From CS4-C045 sp963844115 (lineage in GTDB: Bacteria; Planctomycetota; Planctomycetia; Pirellulales; UBA7805), in the NCBI GenBank assembly GCA_963844115.1, contig CAWJNN010000030.1, positions 46,867 through 110,866 on the forward strand: DNA of 64,000 nucleotides, given 5' to 3'. The notes beneath the pieces are model-generated. The model searched no databases and was not told where the DNA came from. It saw nothing but the letters and a program-made list of their open reading frames with translations. The first letter of the stretch is position 1. Every line of letters begins with the position of its first letter. This document shows positions 56,811 through 64,000 of the stretch, in pieces. Position numbers and translations under genes: made by a program.

Positions 56811-58357
56811 TCACTCTTGACCTCCAGACGGTTCTTTGTCGGAAGGGGAAGGGGGAAACCCGCCATACACGTAGCGGCTCAAATCCTTCTCAAACGTGTC
56901 GCAGCAGTACTTCGCCCAGACCCCCGCCTTTTGATCGGCTGGCGGCTGTTCTGGTAGCGTCAACAGCATCCGAATGGACTTGGGGTTGCCCAGGTCATCC
57001 TTGAACGTGAAGACCTTCTCTCGCAACTGCCCACCCTCTCCTTCGCTGATGCGCAGCAGGTTGCGTGTAAAGAGGTTTTGCTTGAAGGGAAAGCGGTCAC
57101 CGCTGCGCTGGCACCATTTGGTGTACGCACGGTAGGCCTGTCCGGTGGCACAGGGGTGGTAGGGCAAATCAATCTCACTTGACCGCCAAGCAAACCAAAA
57201 CAGCTCTGGGCTCTTGCGATTGATGTCGATCAGATCGCGCTTGGCGGCTGTTTGCGGGGCCGGGGCGTAGGGATCGAAGCCCTCCAGGGGGTAAGCCAGC
57301 AGGAACTGGTAAAACGCCTCTGTGCCGCCGCTGTCTCGCCACTTGCCGAGACGCCGATAGAACTCGAACTCCTTCGCCCGCGGCGTGTAGATCACCAGGT
57401 AGCGCCGGTCGCAGTTGTCCAGGGCCAGCGGCGTCAGTTCATTGGATCAGGAAACCCACATTCATGTGGTTCGCTTCCTCGCGCCTGGGCAGGTTCTTCG
57501 GGTTGATCTGCACCGTGGGCGAGGTGATCAGCGCCTTGAGCCGGTTCTTGTTGTGCACCAGCTCCTGACGGCTGGACACCTCGTCGCCCACCACAAACAG
57601 CTTGCAGCTGCGCCAGTCGTTGAACTTGTCTTCCAGCTCATCCTGCCCGACCAACACGCCATATTTGCCGTAGATGATGGCCACCAGGTCGAACAGAAAG
57701 TTCTTGCCCGCGCCCTCATCGCCATGCATCACCACCGACGTGCGCAGCTTTGCGCCCACGTGCTGCAGCGGATAGGCCAACCACTGCAGCAGCCAGTGCA
57801 TCACATCGTCGGCTTCGTGGTAGTCCTCGCTGGCGCGGCTGGTGAGGTAGCGGATCAACTCGATGATCGGCGTCACGTCACCCTTCTTCGGGCTCCATGC
57901 CGATGCCATCGAACAGATTGACGAAGTGCTCTGGGCAGGTCTCGGTCGGGTCAAACACCACTTCGTGATCGTCCACCTGCTTGCGGCTGGCTGATGCCTT
58001 CCACATGCGCACATAGTCCGAGCTAAAGGCGTGCGCCAGGTTGCCGATCTTGACGATCTTGCGCTTGTCGCCGTCCCATACGGTATCGGTCGGGTAGATC
58101 AGCGTGAAGTTTTCTACCAGGTGGTTGAACTTGCCCCAGTCGATCTCTTTCTCTTTCTTGGGCTGCTTAGCGGCACTAGGCGGGGCACTCTCCCCCGTCC
58201 CCGCATCAGGCGCAGATGCGCCTGCCGTAGGCGGTAAGGCGGCCTTAGCCACCCTCGCCTCGGCCAGGCTGACCACCGTGGTGCTTGTGGACGAAGACTC
58301 AGCGGGCAAAGTGCTCGCGCTGGTCGGTTGTGGCGGGGTTTCCGCGTCATCAACCAT
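56811..58357 (-). pseudogene. DUF5906 phage primase-helicase (arm 2, three frameshifts)
   Basis: About 515 residues when joined. MVDDAETPPQPTSAS... with a Pro/Ala-rich leader (58357-58150), then EKEIDWGKFNHLVENFTLIYPTDTVWDGDKRKIVKIGNLA, a region near 57895 where the frame changes, Walker A GDEGAGKNFLFD, Walker B-like CKLFVVGDEVSS, PTVQINPKNL and a C-terminal YCCDTFEKDLSRYVYGGF. Indels also lie near 57440 and 57400. The DUF5906/D5-type helicase loads on phage origins and works with the adjacent Toprim primase. Confidence 0.8.
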
Positions 58358-59408
58358 GGTGTTTACTCCTCATGGCCTGCAGCATCGCGTGGATCTGGCG
58401 GCTCACGGCCTCCAGCCCTTGACGCGCGTGCAGGTCGTTGAAATCGGTGTCTTTGGGCTGCCTGGTGGCAGGCACAAAAACGGGATAGACAAAATCGGTA
58501 TGCGTGCTCGCCTTTGCGGCGGCTTTGGCTGCGGTGCGGCCAGGGTTGTTCAATTCATGCGTGAACTGGTGGCGCGTCAGGTGGTCGTCGTCGGCGCAGA
58601 TCACAATGCGGCTCTCGGGGTGCAGCTCCCGCACCAGGGGCACCACGTGCTGCAGGTTGCCCGCGTCCAGCGCCACATACACCGCCAGCTGCTGCCCCGT
58701 GGCCATGCGCAGGGTCAGGCCCGTGGCATAGCCCTCACACACCAGCACCACCATGCCCTCGCCTACTTCGCCCAGTCGTATCGCGCAGCCAGGCTTATCG
58801 AAGCCGCGCGTGTAAATCTTTGCCCCATCGGGCCGAATGAACTGCAGGCCCCGCAGCGCGCTCTCTCGGGGGTAGTCGTAGCGGATCAAGGGCAGCACCA
58901 ACGTGCCAATGGGCAGCCGCACCACCGTGTCGGGCTCGCCTTGGGTTCTGCCAGGCCAACGCACCGTCAGCGGTTCAGTCAGCCACTTGCACGCCTCACC
59001 CTGCAGGCCCTTGCGCTCCAGGTAGGGGCTATGGCCCTCACGGCTGGCGTGTCGCCACAGACCCTGCGAATCCAATGCCGATAACTCGGCCTCAGCCTTG
59101 CGCGCCGCGTCTGCAGCGGCTTTGGCAGTGGCCCGCTCAGTCGCCATACGCTGGCGCTCGGCATCGCCCAAGGGCTTCCAGTCAATCTCTACTTTTTCAC
59201 TCTCGCCAGTCTTGTAACTGCCAAAGCGACCCACGATGAAGCAACCACCCGCATCAGGCCTAAACGTGCGCAGCCAGTACCACCATTTGCCCTTCAGGCC
59301 ACAGCCCTTGCGCTTGGGTGCGTCTATCGTCAAGGGCAGATCTTTGGAGGCGACAAACTGCACACCAAACTGCTCCATCTGATGCACCACTGCCGCGTAG
59401 TTGTCCAT
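58350..59408 (-). CDS. Toprim-domain phage primase (intact, arm 2)
   Basis: 352 residues. N-terminal region with CGLKGKWWYW, then a basic helical linker (ERQRMATERATAKAAADAARKAEAEL), the LERKGLQGEACKWL block and a Toprim domain: VVLVCEGYATGLTLRMATGQQLAVYVALDAGNL and RIVICADDDHLTRHQ, whose Glu and Asp-Asp-Asp are the metal ligands. It ends SKHHG, overlapping the helicase start by 8 bases. The start overlaps the CII stop. It synthesises primers for phage replication. Confidence 0.9.
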   Translation of the reverse strand: MDNYAAVVHQMEQFGVQFVASKDLPLTIDAPKRKGCGLKGKWWYWLRTFRPDAGGCFIVGRFGSYKTGESEKVEIDWKPLGDAERQRMATERATAKAAADAARKAEAELSALDSQGLWRHASREGHSPYLERKGLQGEACKWLTEPLTVRWPGRTQGEPDTVVRLPIGTLVLPLIRYDYPRESALRGLQFIRPDGAKIYTRGFDKPGCAIRLGEVGEGMVVLVCEGYATGLTLRMATGQQLAVYVALDAGNLQHVVPLVRELHPESRIVICADDDHLTRHQFTHELNNPGRTAAKAAAKASTHTDFVYPVFVPATRQPKDTDFNDLHARQGLEAVSRQIHAMLQAMRSKHHG

Positions 59409-59881
59409 CAGTCCGCACGCCCCTTGTTGGCAGCGTTGCGCTTGGCAAGTGACTCGCGCAGGGCGTGCAAGCTGGCCATCAGCTCACCGCACTCACGGTC
59501 GATACGGGCCAGTTCGTTGTCTGAAATCTTGCCGTCGCCCAGGTCTTTGGATACCTCGGTGCACAGCTCCCCAAATTCGCGGGCCGTGTCCCCCATCCGC
59601 ACCAGGCAATCATCGCCAGAGGCCAGCAGCGACTCGGGCAGCGGCACCAGCATCTGGCCTTCCTTCAGCGCCCAGGCGGCCAAGATCCGCAGGTCTTTGG
59701 CAAAGTGGGTAATCAGCTCAGCGGTCTCAAGGCCCAGCTTGGCCGTACCGGTCCCGTTTACTTCATGTTGTAGGGTGGTCGCACTCTTGGTGCTCAGTGG
59801 CGTGTTCATACGCGGAGCCAATGAACCCGCGCCGCCAGGATAGTCGTGCACGACCAGAAATGCCACGTCACGCAGGTTCAT
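59408..59881 (-). CDS. Phage regulatory CII-family protein (CP76-like)
   Basis: 157 residues from the ATG at 59881 (MNLRDVAFLVVHDYPGGAGSLAPRM). The VHDYPGG...LAPRM...STTLQHEVNG pattern followed by GLETAELITHF is the signature of the CP76/CII regulatory family found in betaproteobacterial prophages. A helical C-terminus (SLLASGDDCLVRMGDTAREFGEL) completes it. The stop overlaps the primase start (TGATG), so CII, primase and helicase form one coupled transcript. Confidence 0.8.
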   Translation of the reverse strand: MNLRDVAFLVVHDYPGGAGSLAPRMNTPLSTKSATTLQHEVNGTGTAKLGLETAELITHFAKDLRILAAWALKEGQMLVPLPESLLASGDDCLVRMGDTAREFGELCTEVSKDLGDGKISDNELARIDRECGELMASLHALRESLAKRNAANKGRAD

Positions 59882-59940
59882 CACAAACGCCCCCCACTCT
59901 TGTTACATACAAAGGCTGCTGCACGGCAGACACTGCCCCC

Positions 59941-60231
59941 ATGCCCTGCAATAAAAACACCCACCGCCCCAGCCCGCCCAAAGCTGCACACCTTCCCGTG
60001 CGCGGCCCTGCTATTGATGGGCAAAGCGAAACCCGCACAGGCAGGCTGGAATTGATGGCGGCGGGTGGTGAAAATGGACACGGCAATCACTCAGCTGATG
60101 GCTTGGAGGCGCTACTGATGGCCATGGGCGTGAACGCGACACAGAAAATGGCTGTCAGTTCATCCCAGGCGGATATCCAGGCGGCCATTTGCCTGCGCAA
60201 ATTCATGAGCGCTTTGACTGAGGTGCGCTGA
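59941..60231 (+). CDS. Possible small protein between CII and Cro
   Basis: A 96-residue frame (MPCNKNTHRPSPPKAAHLPVRGPAIDG...) ends LEALLMAMGVNATQKMAVSSSQADIQAAICLRKFMSALTEVR, which is the more protein-like half. Starts at 60055 or later are possible. It is antisense to the cro-CII operon. A minus-strand alternative (60087-60362) is also open, so the call is weak. Confidence 0.3.
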   Translation: MPCNKNTHRPSPPKAAHLPVRGPAIDGQSETRTGRLELMAAGGENGHGNHSADGLEALLMAMGVNATQKMAVSSSQADIQAAICLRKFMSALTEVR

Positions 60232-60273
60232 GTGACCAGCGCCCTACGCTTACGTGTGCGAGCTGATGGCATA

Positions 60274-60543
60274 TCAGGCCCCAGCAGATGCAGGTTCGAT
60301 ATCTGCGTAGGCAGTGTTTGTCTGGGCCTCGTCCAGTTCTGGCCAATATTTATGCCAGTCACTGCGCATCTCTGGGATGGTCACCTCGCCTTTGGTGAAC
60401 TTGAATATTGCCTGGCAATGCTCTGCCGGGATGGCCTTTTCCCCACTCAGCATTTTGGAAACAAAGGACGGAGGGACATCAATGGCTTTAGCTAAGGCCA
60501 TGGCGCGCCCACGTTCGGATTCGGCCCAAGATTTTAGGTTCAT
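60274..60543 (-). CDS. Cro/YdaS-type phage repressor
   Basis: 89 residues from the ATG at 60543 (MNLKSWAESERGRAMALAKAIDVPPSFVSKMLSGEKAIPAEHCQAIFKFTKGEVTIPEMRSDWHKYWPEL). The helix-turn-helix RAMALAKAIDVPPSFVSKMLSGEKAIPAEH and the WHKYWPEL ending are features of YdaS/Cro-like proteins. It is divergent from the CI-type gene and followed by the CII operon, as in lambdoid switches. Confidence 0.85.
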   Translation of the reverse strand: MNLKSWAESERGRAMALAKAIDVPPSFVSKMLSGEKAIPAEHCQAIFKFTKGEVTIPEMRSDWHKYWPELDEAQTNTAYADIEPASAGA

Positions 60544-60550
60544 GGGCGGC

Positions 60551-60617
60551 ATTGTATTCCCCGATGGGGAAACATTGTCAAGACCCAACGGGGAATTTTC
60601 TTTTTCCCCGGCGGGAA
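60551..60617. promoter_or_regulatory. Three-site operator and cro promoter
   Basis: Three TTCCCC-type operators: TTCCCCGATGGGGAA (60557-60571), the complement of TTCCCCGTTGGG (60584-60595) and TTTCCCCGGCGGGAA (60603-60617). The leftward promoter has TTGACA at 60576-60581 and TACAAT at 60551-60556, with the first operator lying between the boxes. The same promoter/operator wording is repeated at 62257-62302. Confidence 0.8.
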
Positions 60618-60631
60618 TTCCAATTACGCAT

Positions 60632-61027
60632 ATGGATACAGTGGAAGAAACCCGCCGACATAGACTGCAAATGCTCGTAAAGAAGCACGACAGCATGGCG
60701 AGTCTTTGCGAAAAACTTGGCTATGCCAGGAATGAAACAGCCACACTAACCAGAATCCTCAATGCCAACGTCAGACATGACCGCGGCGGGGAGCCCTACA
60801 ACATGGGGTCTCCCATGGCGAGGAAAATAGAAGAAAAGTTGTCGTTGGGTCTAGGCTGGATGGATACACCACCCAGTTATGCAGAGCTGCATGGAGAGGA
60901 AGACCCGCGCGCCAAGGTAATGCTATTGATGGAGGCCATGCCTCCCGATCAGTGGGCCACCGTGGTGCGCCTAGTAGATGCGGTTGCGCAACCTACCCCC
61001 TCCACCGGCACCCACGGCCAGCAATGA
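60632..61027 (+). CDS. Phage CI-type repressor without peptidase domain
   Basis: 131 residues from the ATG at 60632 (MDTVEETRRHRLQMLVKKHDSMASLCEKLGYARNETATLTRILNANVRHDRGG). An HTH is followed by EPYNMGSPMARKIEEKLSLGLGWMDTPP, which is typical of short prophage repressors. A helical C-terminus (RAKVMLLMEAMPPDQWATVVRLVDAVA) probably dimerises. No Ser/Lys autocleavage domain is present, so induction must use another route. Confidence 0.85.
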   Translation: MDTVEETRRHRLQMLVKKHDSMASLCEKLGYARNETATLTRILNANVRHDRGGEPYNMGSPMARKIEEKLSLGLGWMDTPPSYAELHGEEDPRAKVMLLMEAMPPDQWATVVRLVDAVAQPTPSTGTHGQQ

Positions 61028-61057
61028 GCCATTTTTTAAGACCAGCGGAGATGATGC

Positions 61058-62203
61058 ATGAGCGAGTTTGCAGCCAAAGTAGCCACCCACGCAGAGCATG
61101 TCAAAAAGGTGGGGTTGCACTGCGCCACTGAGGAAACCACCAAACAGGCACTGATACTGCCTTTGCTGGACATTCTGGGATTCAGCCCTTACGACCCCAC
61201 TAAAGTCAAAGCCGAGCACGCTGCAGACTTTCCCGGCGCAAAAGCTGGCGAGCGCGTGGACTACGCACTGTTTTGCAATAACGTGCCGGTCATGTTCATT
61301 GAGGCCAAACCGTTCAATGCCAACCTGAACAACCACTGTCCGCAACTCTCGCGTTACTTCAACGCAACCCCTGAAGTGACGGTGGGTGCGATTACCAACG
61401 GGAGGGAGTGGCGCTTTTTCACTGATCTGGTGAACAAGAACATCATGGATGCCGAGCCTTTTCTCACCATCCATTTTGATGGCGTGTACGCCGACGCATC
61501 GCACCACCTGGCGCAATTTCATCATGACAAGTTCCAGCCTGACGCGCTGCGGGCACTGGCTGAGGAAAACATCTACCTCAACGCATTCAAGGGCGCCATC
61601 ACCTCTGTGCTGCGCGAGTGCGACGGTGATTTTGTAAAGTACATAGCGGGGCGTGCCGGCATACAGCGCACATTCACAGCCAAGTTTGTGGATGCGGTAC
61701 AACCCATCATGAAGCAGGCATTGGCCCAGGCTATCAGTGACATGGTGACCAGCTCACTATCCACCCCTGTGCCGGAAGAAGCACCTCCAGCGCCAATGGT
61801 AGCGCCAGACCCTGACGCGCCAGTAGTGGACGTCAGCAATGCCCGCATCATCACCACCGCCGCAGAACGCCGGGTGCTGGAGGCGTGCCAAGACGTGCTG
61901 TATGGCGAAGACTTGCAGGGAAAAGACACCGAAAGCTATTTCACTGTGCTGTACCAAGGCAAAAGCAACCGCTGGCTACTGCGCTACTGGGGCGACAAAA
62001 AGCAGCCCAGCATTGCGTTTTGCATGCCTCTGACTGCCATACATAAGGCCGAGATCAAACGCGCAAAACTGGAACTAGCCAATAACGACACACTGAACCT
62101 GGATAGGCCAGATCAGCTACTGCGCCTGCCCGGTCTACTGGACGACGCACTTGCTTTTTGCAAGAACGACGAAAACTTTAAGCGCAGCGGCTCTGGTACC
62201 TAA
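61058..62203 (+). CDS. HSDR_N (type I restriction R N-terminal) domain protein
   Basis: 381 residues (GGAGA eight bases upstream). The N-terminal ~200 residues match the stand-alone HSDR_N/COG4748 type: EETTKQALILPLLDILGFSPYDPTKVKAEHAADFPGAKAGERVDYALFCNNVPVMFIEAKPFNANL. The nuclease motif pattern D(Y)...(F)IEAK is present, as in PD-(D/E)XK folds, then NGREWRFFTDL. The C-terminal half (YFTVLYQGKSNRWLLRYWGDKKQPSIAFCMPL) is uncharacterised. No helicase or methylase partner is nearby. It sits between the repressor and a terminator, a common place for superinfection-defence genes; that role is inference. Confidence 0.75.
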   Translation: MSEFAAKVATHAEHVKKVGLHCATEETTKQALILPLLDILGFSPYDPTKVKAEHAADFPGAKAGERVDYALFCNNVPVMFIEAKPFNANLNNHCPQLSRYFNATPEVTVGAITNGREWRFFTDLVNKNIMDAEPFLTIHFDGVYADASHHLAQFHHDKFQPDALRALAEENIYLNAFKGAITSVLRECDGDFVKYIAGRAGIQRTFTAKFVDAVQPIMKQALAQAISDMVTSSLSTPVPEEAPPAPMVAPDPDAPVVDVSNARIITTAAERRVLEACQDVLYGEDLQGKDTESYFTVLYQGKSNRWLLRYWGDKKQPSIAFCMPLTAIHKAEIKRAKLELANNDTLNLDRPDQLLRLPGLLDDALAFCKNDENFKRSGSGT

Positions 62204-62223
62204 AACCAGCCGCTCCCATAAAG

Positions 62224-62246
62224 AACCCGCTTCGGCGGGTTTTTAT
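62224..62246 (+). terminator. Intrinsic terminator after the HSDR_N gene
   Basis: AACCCGC-TTCG-GCGGGTT stem followed by a T-run (TTTTA). It ends the repressor/HSDR_N transcript before the early promoter. Confidence 0.9.
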
Positions 62247-62256
62247 TTGCCGCAAT

Positions 62257-62302
62257 GTTTCCCCTTTGGGTATTGACAAGGTTTCCCCGGTGGGTAAATA
62301 AT
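62257..62302 (+). promoter_or_regulatory. Repressor-controlled early promoter
   Basis: TTGACA at 62273-62278 and an AT-rich -10 (TAAATA/AATAAT, 62295-62302) are flanked and overlapped by two TTTCCCC...GGG operators (62257-62270 and 62281-62294). The wording TTCCCC-nn-TGGG...TTGACA...TTTCCCC copies the cro promoter, so the same repressor probably controls both. Confidence 0.8.
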
Positions 62303-62343
62303 CACCCCATCCCGGCACTTCCACGCCGGGCATGGAGTGAAAA

Positions 62344-62670
62344 GTGCAGACAACCGCAACCCAGCGGGCAGCCGTAGCCCGCACCCCGGCACGCAGCAAG
62401 CCGGTCTATCCCCAACTGCCCGACACCGATCACCCCGGCTTCTGGCTCGCCGTATTTCTTCGCGAACAGGCTGAACTGGACGAAGTCCGGAAAATCCAGC
62501 AATCCAAAGGGTTCTATAAAAAACCCGAGGCGTTGCAATACGCAGTACACACCTCGCAGCGGCTCATGCGCGAGCAGATGAAGGTGTCCCAGGGCTATTT
62601 GATCGAAGAAGGCCAGCTCCCTTTCGCCCACGCCCACACCACCTACTTTGATCAGCAGGTGCCGGCATGA
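62344..62670 (+). CDS. Unknown phage early protein
   Basis: 108 residues from the GTG at 62344 (GGAG seven bases upstream). MQTTATQRAAVARTPARSKPVYPQLPDTDHPGFWLAVFLREQAELDEVRKIQQSKGFYKKPEALQYAVHTSQ...; helical, soluble. It is first in the early operon and is followed by an ATGA overlap. I do not recognise a family. Confidence 0.75.
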   Translation: MQTTATQRAAVARTPARSKPVYPQLPDTDHPGFWLAVFLREQAELDEVRKIQQSKGFYKKPEALQYAVHTSQRLMREQMKVSQGYLIEEGQLPFAHAHTTYFDQQVPA

Positions 62671-62804
62671 GCTACCACCAAGGCTTCGACCGCCTGGGCA
62701 ACCAGATCAAACCGCCCAAGGCTGATTGGCAACACCGGCTGATCCAGCGCGCCGCGCTGCTCACCATCATGGCCTGCATCTGCGTACTGCTGTGGACGCG
62801 GTAA
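62667..62804 (+). CDS. Small single-helix membrane protein of the early operon
   Basis: 45 residues (MSYHQGFDRLGNQIKPPKAD...LIQRAALLTIMACICVLLW-TR), with the start overlapping the previous stop (ATGA). The hydrophobic C-terminal segment suggests an inner-membrane location. A holin or regulatory role cannot be told from the sequence. Confidence 0.65.
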   Translation: MSYHQGFDRLGNQIKPPKADWQHRLIQRAALLTIMACICVLLWTR

Positions 62805-63004
62805 TGACCGAGGCCCCGCAGGCCGACGCGCCCGTGCTGCCGCCACCCGATTGGCGGCCACTGGCCACGGCCTACAACGCCCACCACTTCAACTGCTTTC
62901 CATGCCGCGCCGCTGCGCGTGGTGCTGGCTACGGCCAGCGCTGCGAAACCGGTGTGGACCTGTGGGTGGCTTACCAAGAGGCCGCAACCGCGGTCAAGTG
63001 GTAA
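62804..63004 (+). CDS. Small Cys-containing phage protein
   Basis: 66 residues, starting in a TAATG overlap with the previous stop. MTEAPQADAPVLPPPDWRPLATAYNAHHFNCFPCRAAARGAGYGQRCETGVDLWVAYQEAATAVKW; the CFPC...C pattern could bind zinc. No family recognised. The next gene starts in another TAATG overlap. Confidence 0.65.
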   Translation: MTEAPQADAPVLPPPDWRPLATAYNAHHFNCFPCRAAARGAGYGQRCETGVDLWVAYQEAATAVKW

Positions 63005-63343
63005 TGCAAACGTCTGGACTGGCCCCCATCGAGCTGGCCCTAACCGGCACGCTCACGCACGACGCCGAAGTGCGCAACCGCGTGATCGACGGCGAGGGCC
63101 ACATGGTCCCGGTCATCTGCATGGATCTGAAGCTGGACAACGCCCACCACAGCCAACTTCACGCAGAGCAGCCCTTCCCGGTGGGCCAGCACAAGCAAGC
63201 CCACGACCGCAGCCCAGCGGCTCAAAAAAGACACCCGCGTAACCATCCAGGCCCCGCTTGTCGGCGTGCGCCTGGTGGCCGCAAACACCACCCACGTTCA
63301 CGTCATCAAACCAACCGAGGAGGCTCCCACATGCCCAGCGTAA
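63004..63343 (+). CDS. OB-fold single-strand-DNA-binding-like protein (one frameshift)
   Basis: MQTSGLAPIELALTGTLTHDAEVRNRVIDGEGHMVPVICMDLKLDNAHHSQLHAEQPFP, then, after removing one extra C near 63205, QATTAAQRLKKDTRVTIQAPLVGVRLVAANTTHVHVI and a stop at 63341. The order of beta-strand-like segments (LTGTLTHDAEVR, VPVICMDLKL, TRVTIQAPLVGVRLVAANTTHVHVI) resembles a phage OB-fold ssDNA-binding protein. Length about 112 residues. The TAATG start keeps the operon coupling. Confidence 0.65.
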
Positions 63344-63587
63344 CCTTCACCATTGCCGACACTGCCCACAGGCGGCGTATCGGTGCGCACCGATTTCACA
63401 CCAGGCATCGGCCAGCCCTGCAGCCCTGCCCAAAGCGCCGCCCTGGACATCCTGCGCCGCACCCGCAAGGAATTCGGCATTGCCGAGCCCCTGCAAACCC
63501 TGCACGGCCGAGGTGCCTTTCCGCGTGGGCGGCGTCGATATCGATGCCGTGCACAAAAGCCGCGACAACGTAGTGGGAGTAGCGTAA
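63331..63587 (+). CDS. Unknown phage early protein (frameshifted)
   Basis: Starts MPSVTFTIADT, overlapping the previous stop by 13 bases, with GAGGAGG upstream. After an indel near 63365 it continues TGGVSVRTDFTPGIGQPCSPAQSAALDILRRTRKEFGIAEPLQTLHG. A second indel near 63505 leads to AEVPFRVGGVDIDAVHKSRDNVVGVA and a stop at 63585-63587. About 86 residues; function unknown. Confidence 0.55.
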
Positions 63588-63982
63588 TGAGCGCCCCCGC
63601 ACATCAGCTTGAACGCGGCAAAGCCCTCGTGATCGTTGGACCGGAAGGCTCTGGCAAGTCCGTACTGGCGCGCTCAATCGCCATGCACTATGGCAAGTTT
63701 CAGGAAGTCGAACTGGGCGTGAATTTCGACTTCCAGCTCCGCGATGCGCTTAACGGCCGGGTCAAGACTCTGATCATTGATGGCGAGCCATCCGACCATG
63801 ACCGGGCGCTACTCAAGAGCTTGATCACGTCGCCAGCCACCTCTATTCGGGTGCCTTTCAGCAAAACCGTCCGCACCGTACCCACACCCCATCTGATCTT
63901 CTGCAGCGGCAGCACCGACTGGCTAGGCGACAGCGACCGCCGCTTCACCATCGTGCACGCCGACAAGCAAGGGATGCACTGA
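63587..63982 (+). CDS. Small P-loop ATPase-like phage protein
   Basis: 131 residues, starting in a TAATG overlap. Walker A GPEGSGKS at about residues 19-26, then LARSIAMHYGKFQEVELG, a Walker B-like TLIIDGEP, a segment DRALLKSLITSPATSIRVPF and LIFCSGSTDWLGD, as in short AAA-type or DnaC-like loaders. It is complete and shorter than a normal DnaC. A role in replication or DNA processing is plausible from position but not shown. Confidence 0.75.
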   Translation: MSAPAHQLERGKALVIVGPEGSGKSVLARSIAMHYGKFQEVELGVNFDFQLRDALNGRVKTLIIDGEPSDHDRALLKSLITSPATSIRVPFSKTVRTVPTPHLIFCSGSTDWLGDSDRRFTIVHADKQGMH

Positions 63983-64000
63983 TGCAAACCCGCCTCTCCA
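63982..64000 (+). CDS. Start of the next early gene (cut by the window end)
   Basis: MQTRLS starts in a TGATG overlap with the P-loop gene stop. Too little remains to say more. Confidence 0.4.

Larger units (their letters stand above)
53778..59637 (-). repeat. Arm 2 of the 5.8-kb inverted repeat
   Basis: The reverse complement of 46432-52246. It begins abruptly with GCAAGGTTGTATTGCC, matching the complement of 52246 and below, and continues to the CII gene. It is separated from arm 1 by a 1.53-kb unique loop. After the arm ends, 59638 onward is single-copy phage DNA. Confidence 0.9.

Noticed and set aside
46432..59637. Natural terminal inverted repeats of a transposon or telomere
   Set aside because: The arms carry interior phage genes cut at arbitrary points inside CII and TerL, and differ by random indels.
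60087..60362. Minus-strand 91-residue frame between cro and CII
   Set aside because: It overlaps the cro C-terminus, has no ribosome site and no recognisable motif; kept only as an alternative to the weak plus-strand call.

Overview
The window is a mosaic of two unrelated genomes. Positions 1 to about 46,390 look like a planctomycete, probably Pirellulales-like. The evidence is a giant surface protein with an LEDRRLLA N-terminal motif and DUF11 repeats, a pair of BBP7-type outer-membrane barrels, a tandem DUF2330 family, GT87 glycosyltransferases, a Tad/Flp pilus locus, and 7-8 nt tandem repeats and GTAGG...CCTAC palindromes between genes. From about 46,432 to the end the DNA is a Burkholderiales-type (betaproteobacterial) prophage. 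No att site, integrase or tRNA marks the switch, so I read the join as a chimeric assembly or chimeric molecule, not an integration.

Planctomycete part. 0.25-7.5 kb: four tandem secreted DUF2330 proteins, the last fused in frame to a second periplasmic HEAT-like domain. 7.5-8.7 kb: a secreted prenyltransferase/squalene-cyclase-like repeat protein. 9-16.2 kb: a ~2,400-residue adhesin/surface protein with ten 378-bp repeats. 16.6-20 kb: two BBP7 proteins. 20.7-30 kb: a minus-strand Tad operon in the order flp, flp, cpaA, cpaB, tadA, tadB, tadC, tadE, tadE, tadG-like, AAA+ ATPase. It is preceded by a near-consensus sigma-54 promoter, a distant palindrome, an orphan Fis-type protein and a sigma-54 activator, which together suggest a dedicated sigma-54 switch for pilus expression. 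33-46.4 kb: three GT87 enzymes, two GT2 enzymes, a GT-C-like membrane protein and a methyltransferase, with the missing Tad parts (CpaC secretin, an OmpA-like-tail protein, TadD lipoprotein) between them.

Phage part. A 5.8-kb arm (46,432-52,246) carries CII, Toprim primase, DUF5906 helicase, an iteron/palindrome region, two unknown proteins and the terminase subunits. It continues through a 1.53-kb unique loop (end of TerL, a small ORF, a Mor-family activator) and then returns as an inverted copy (53,778-59,637). Each arm has errors the other lacks. Beyond the second arm, 59.6-64 kb is single copy: a divergent Cro/CI-type switch with a three-site operator, a HSDR_N restriction-like protein, and an early operon with overlapping stop/start codons (small proteins, an OB-fold/SSB-like protein, a P-loop protein) whose promoter copies the Cro promoter/operator.

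Quality caveat: single-base indels break many otherwise well-conserved genes in both halves. Most look like uncorrected long-read errors rather than real pseudogenes. I joined such genes across frameshifts and say so in each entry.
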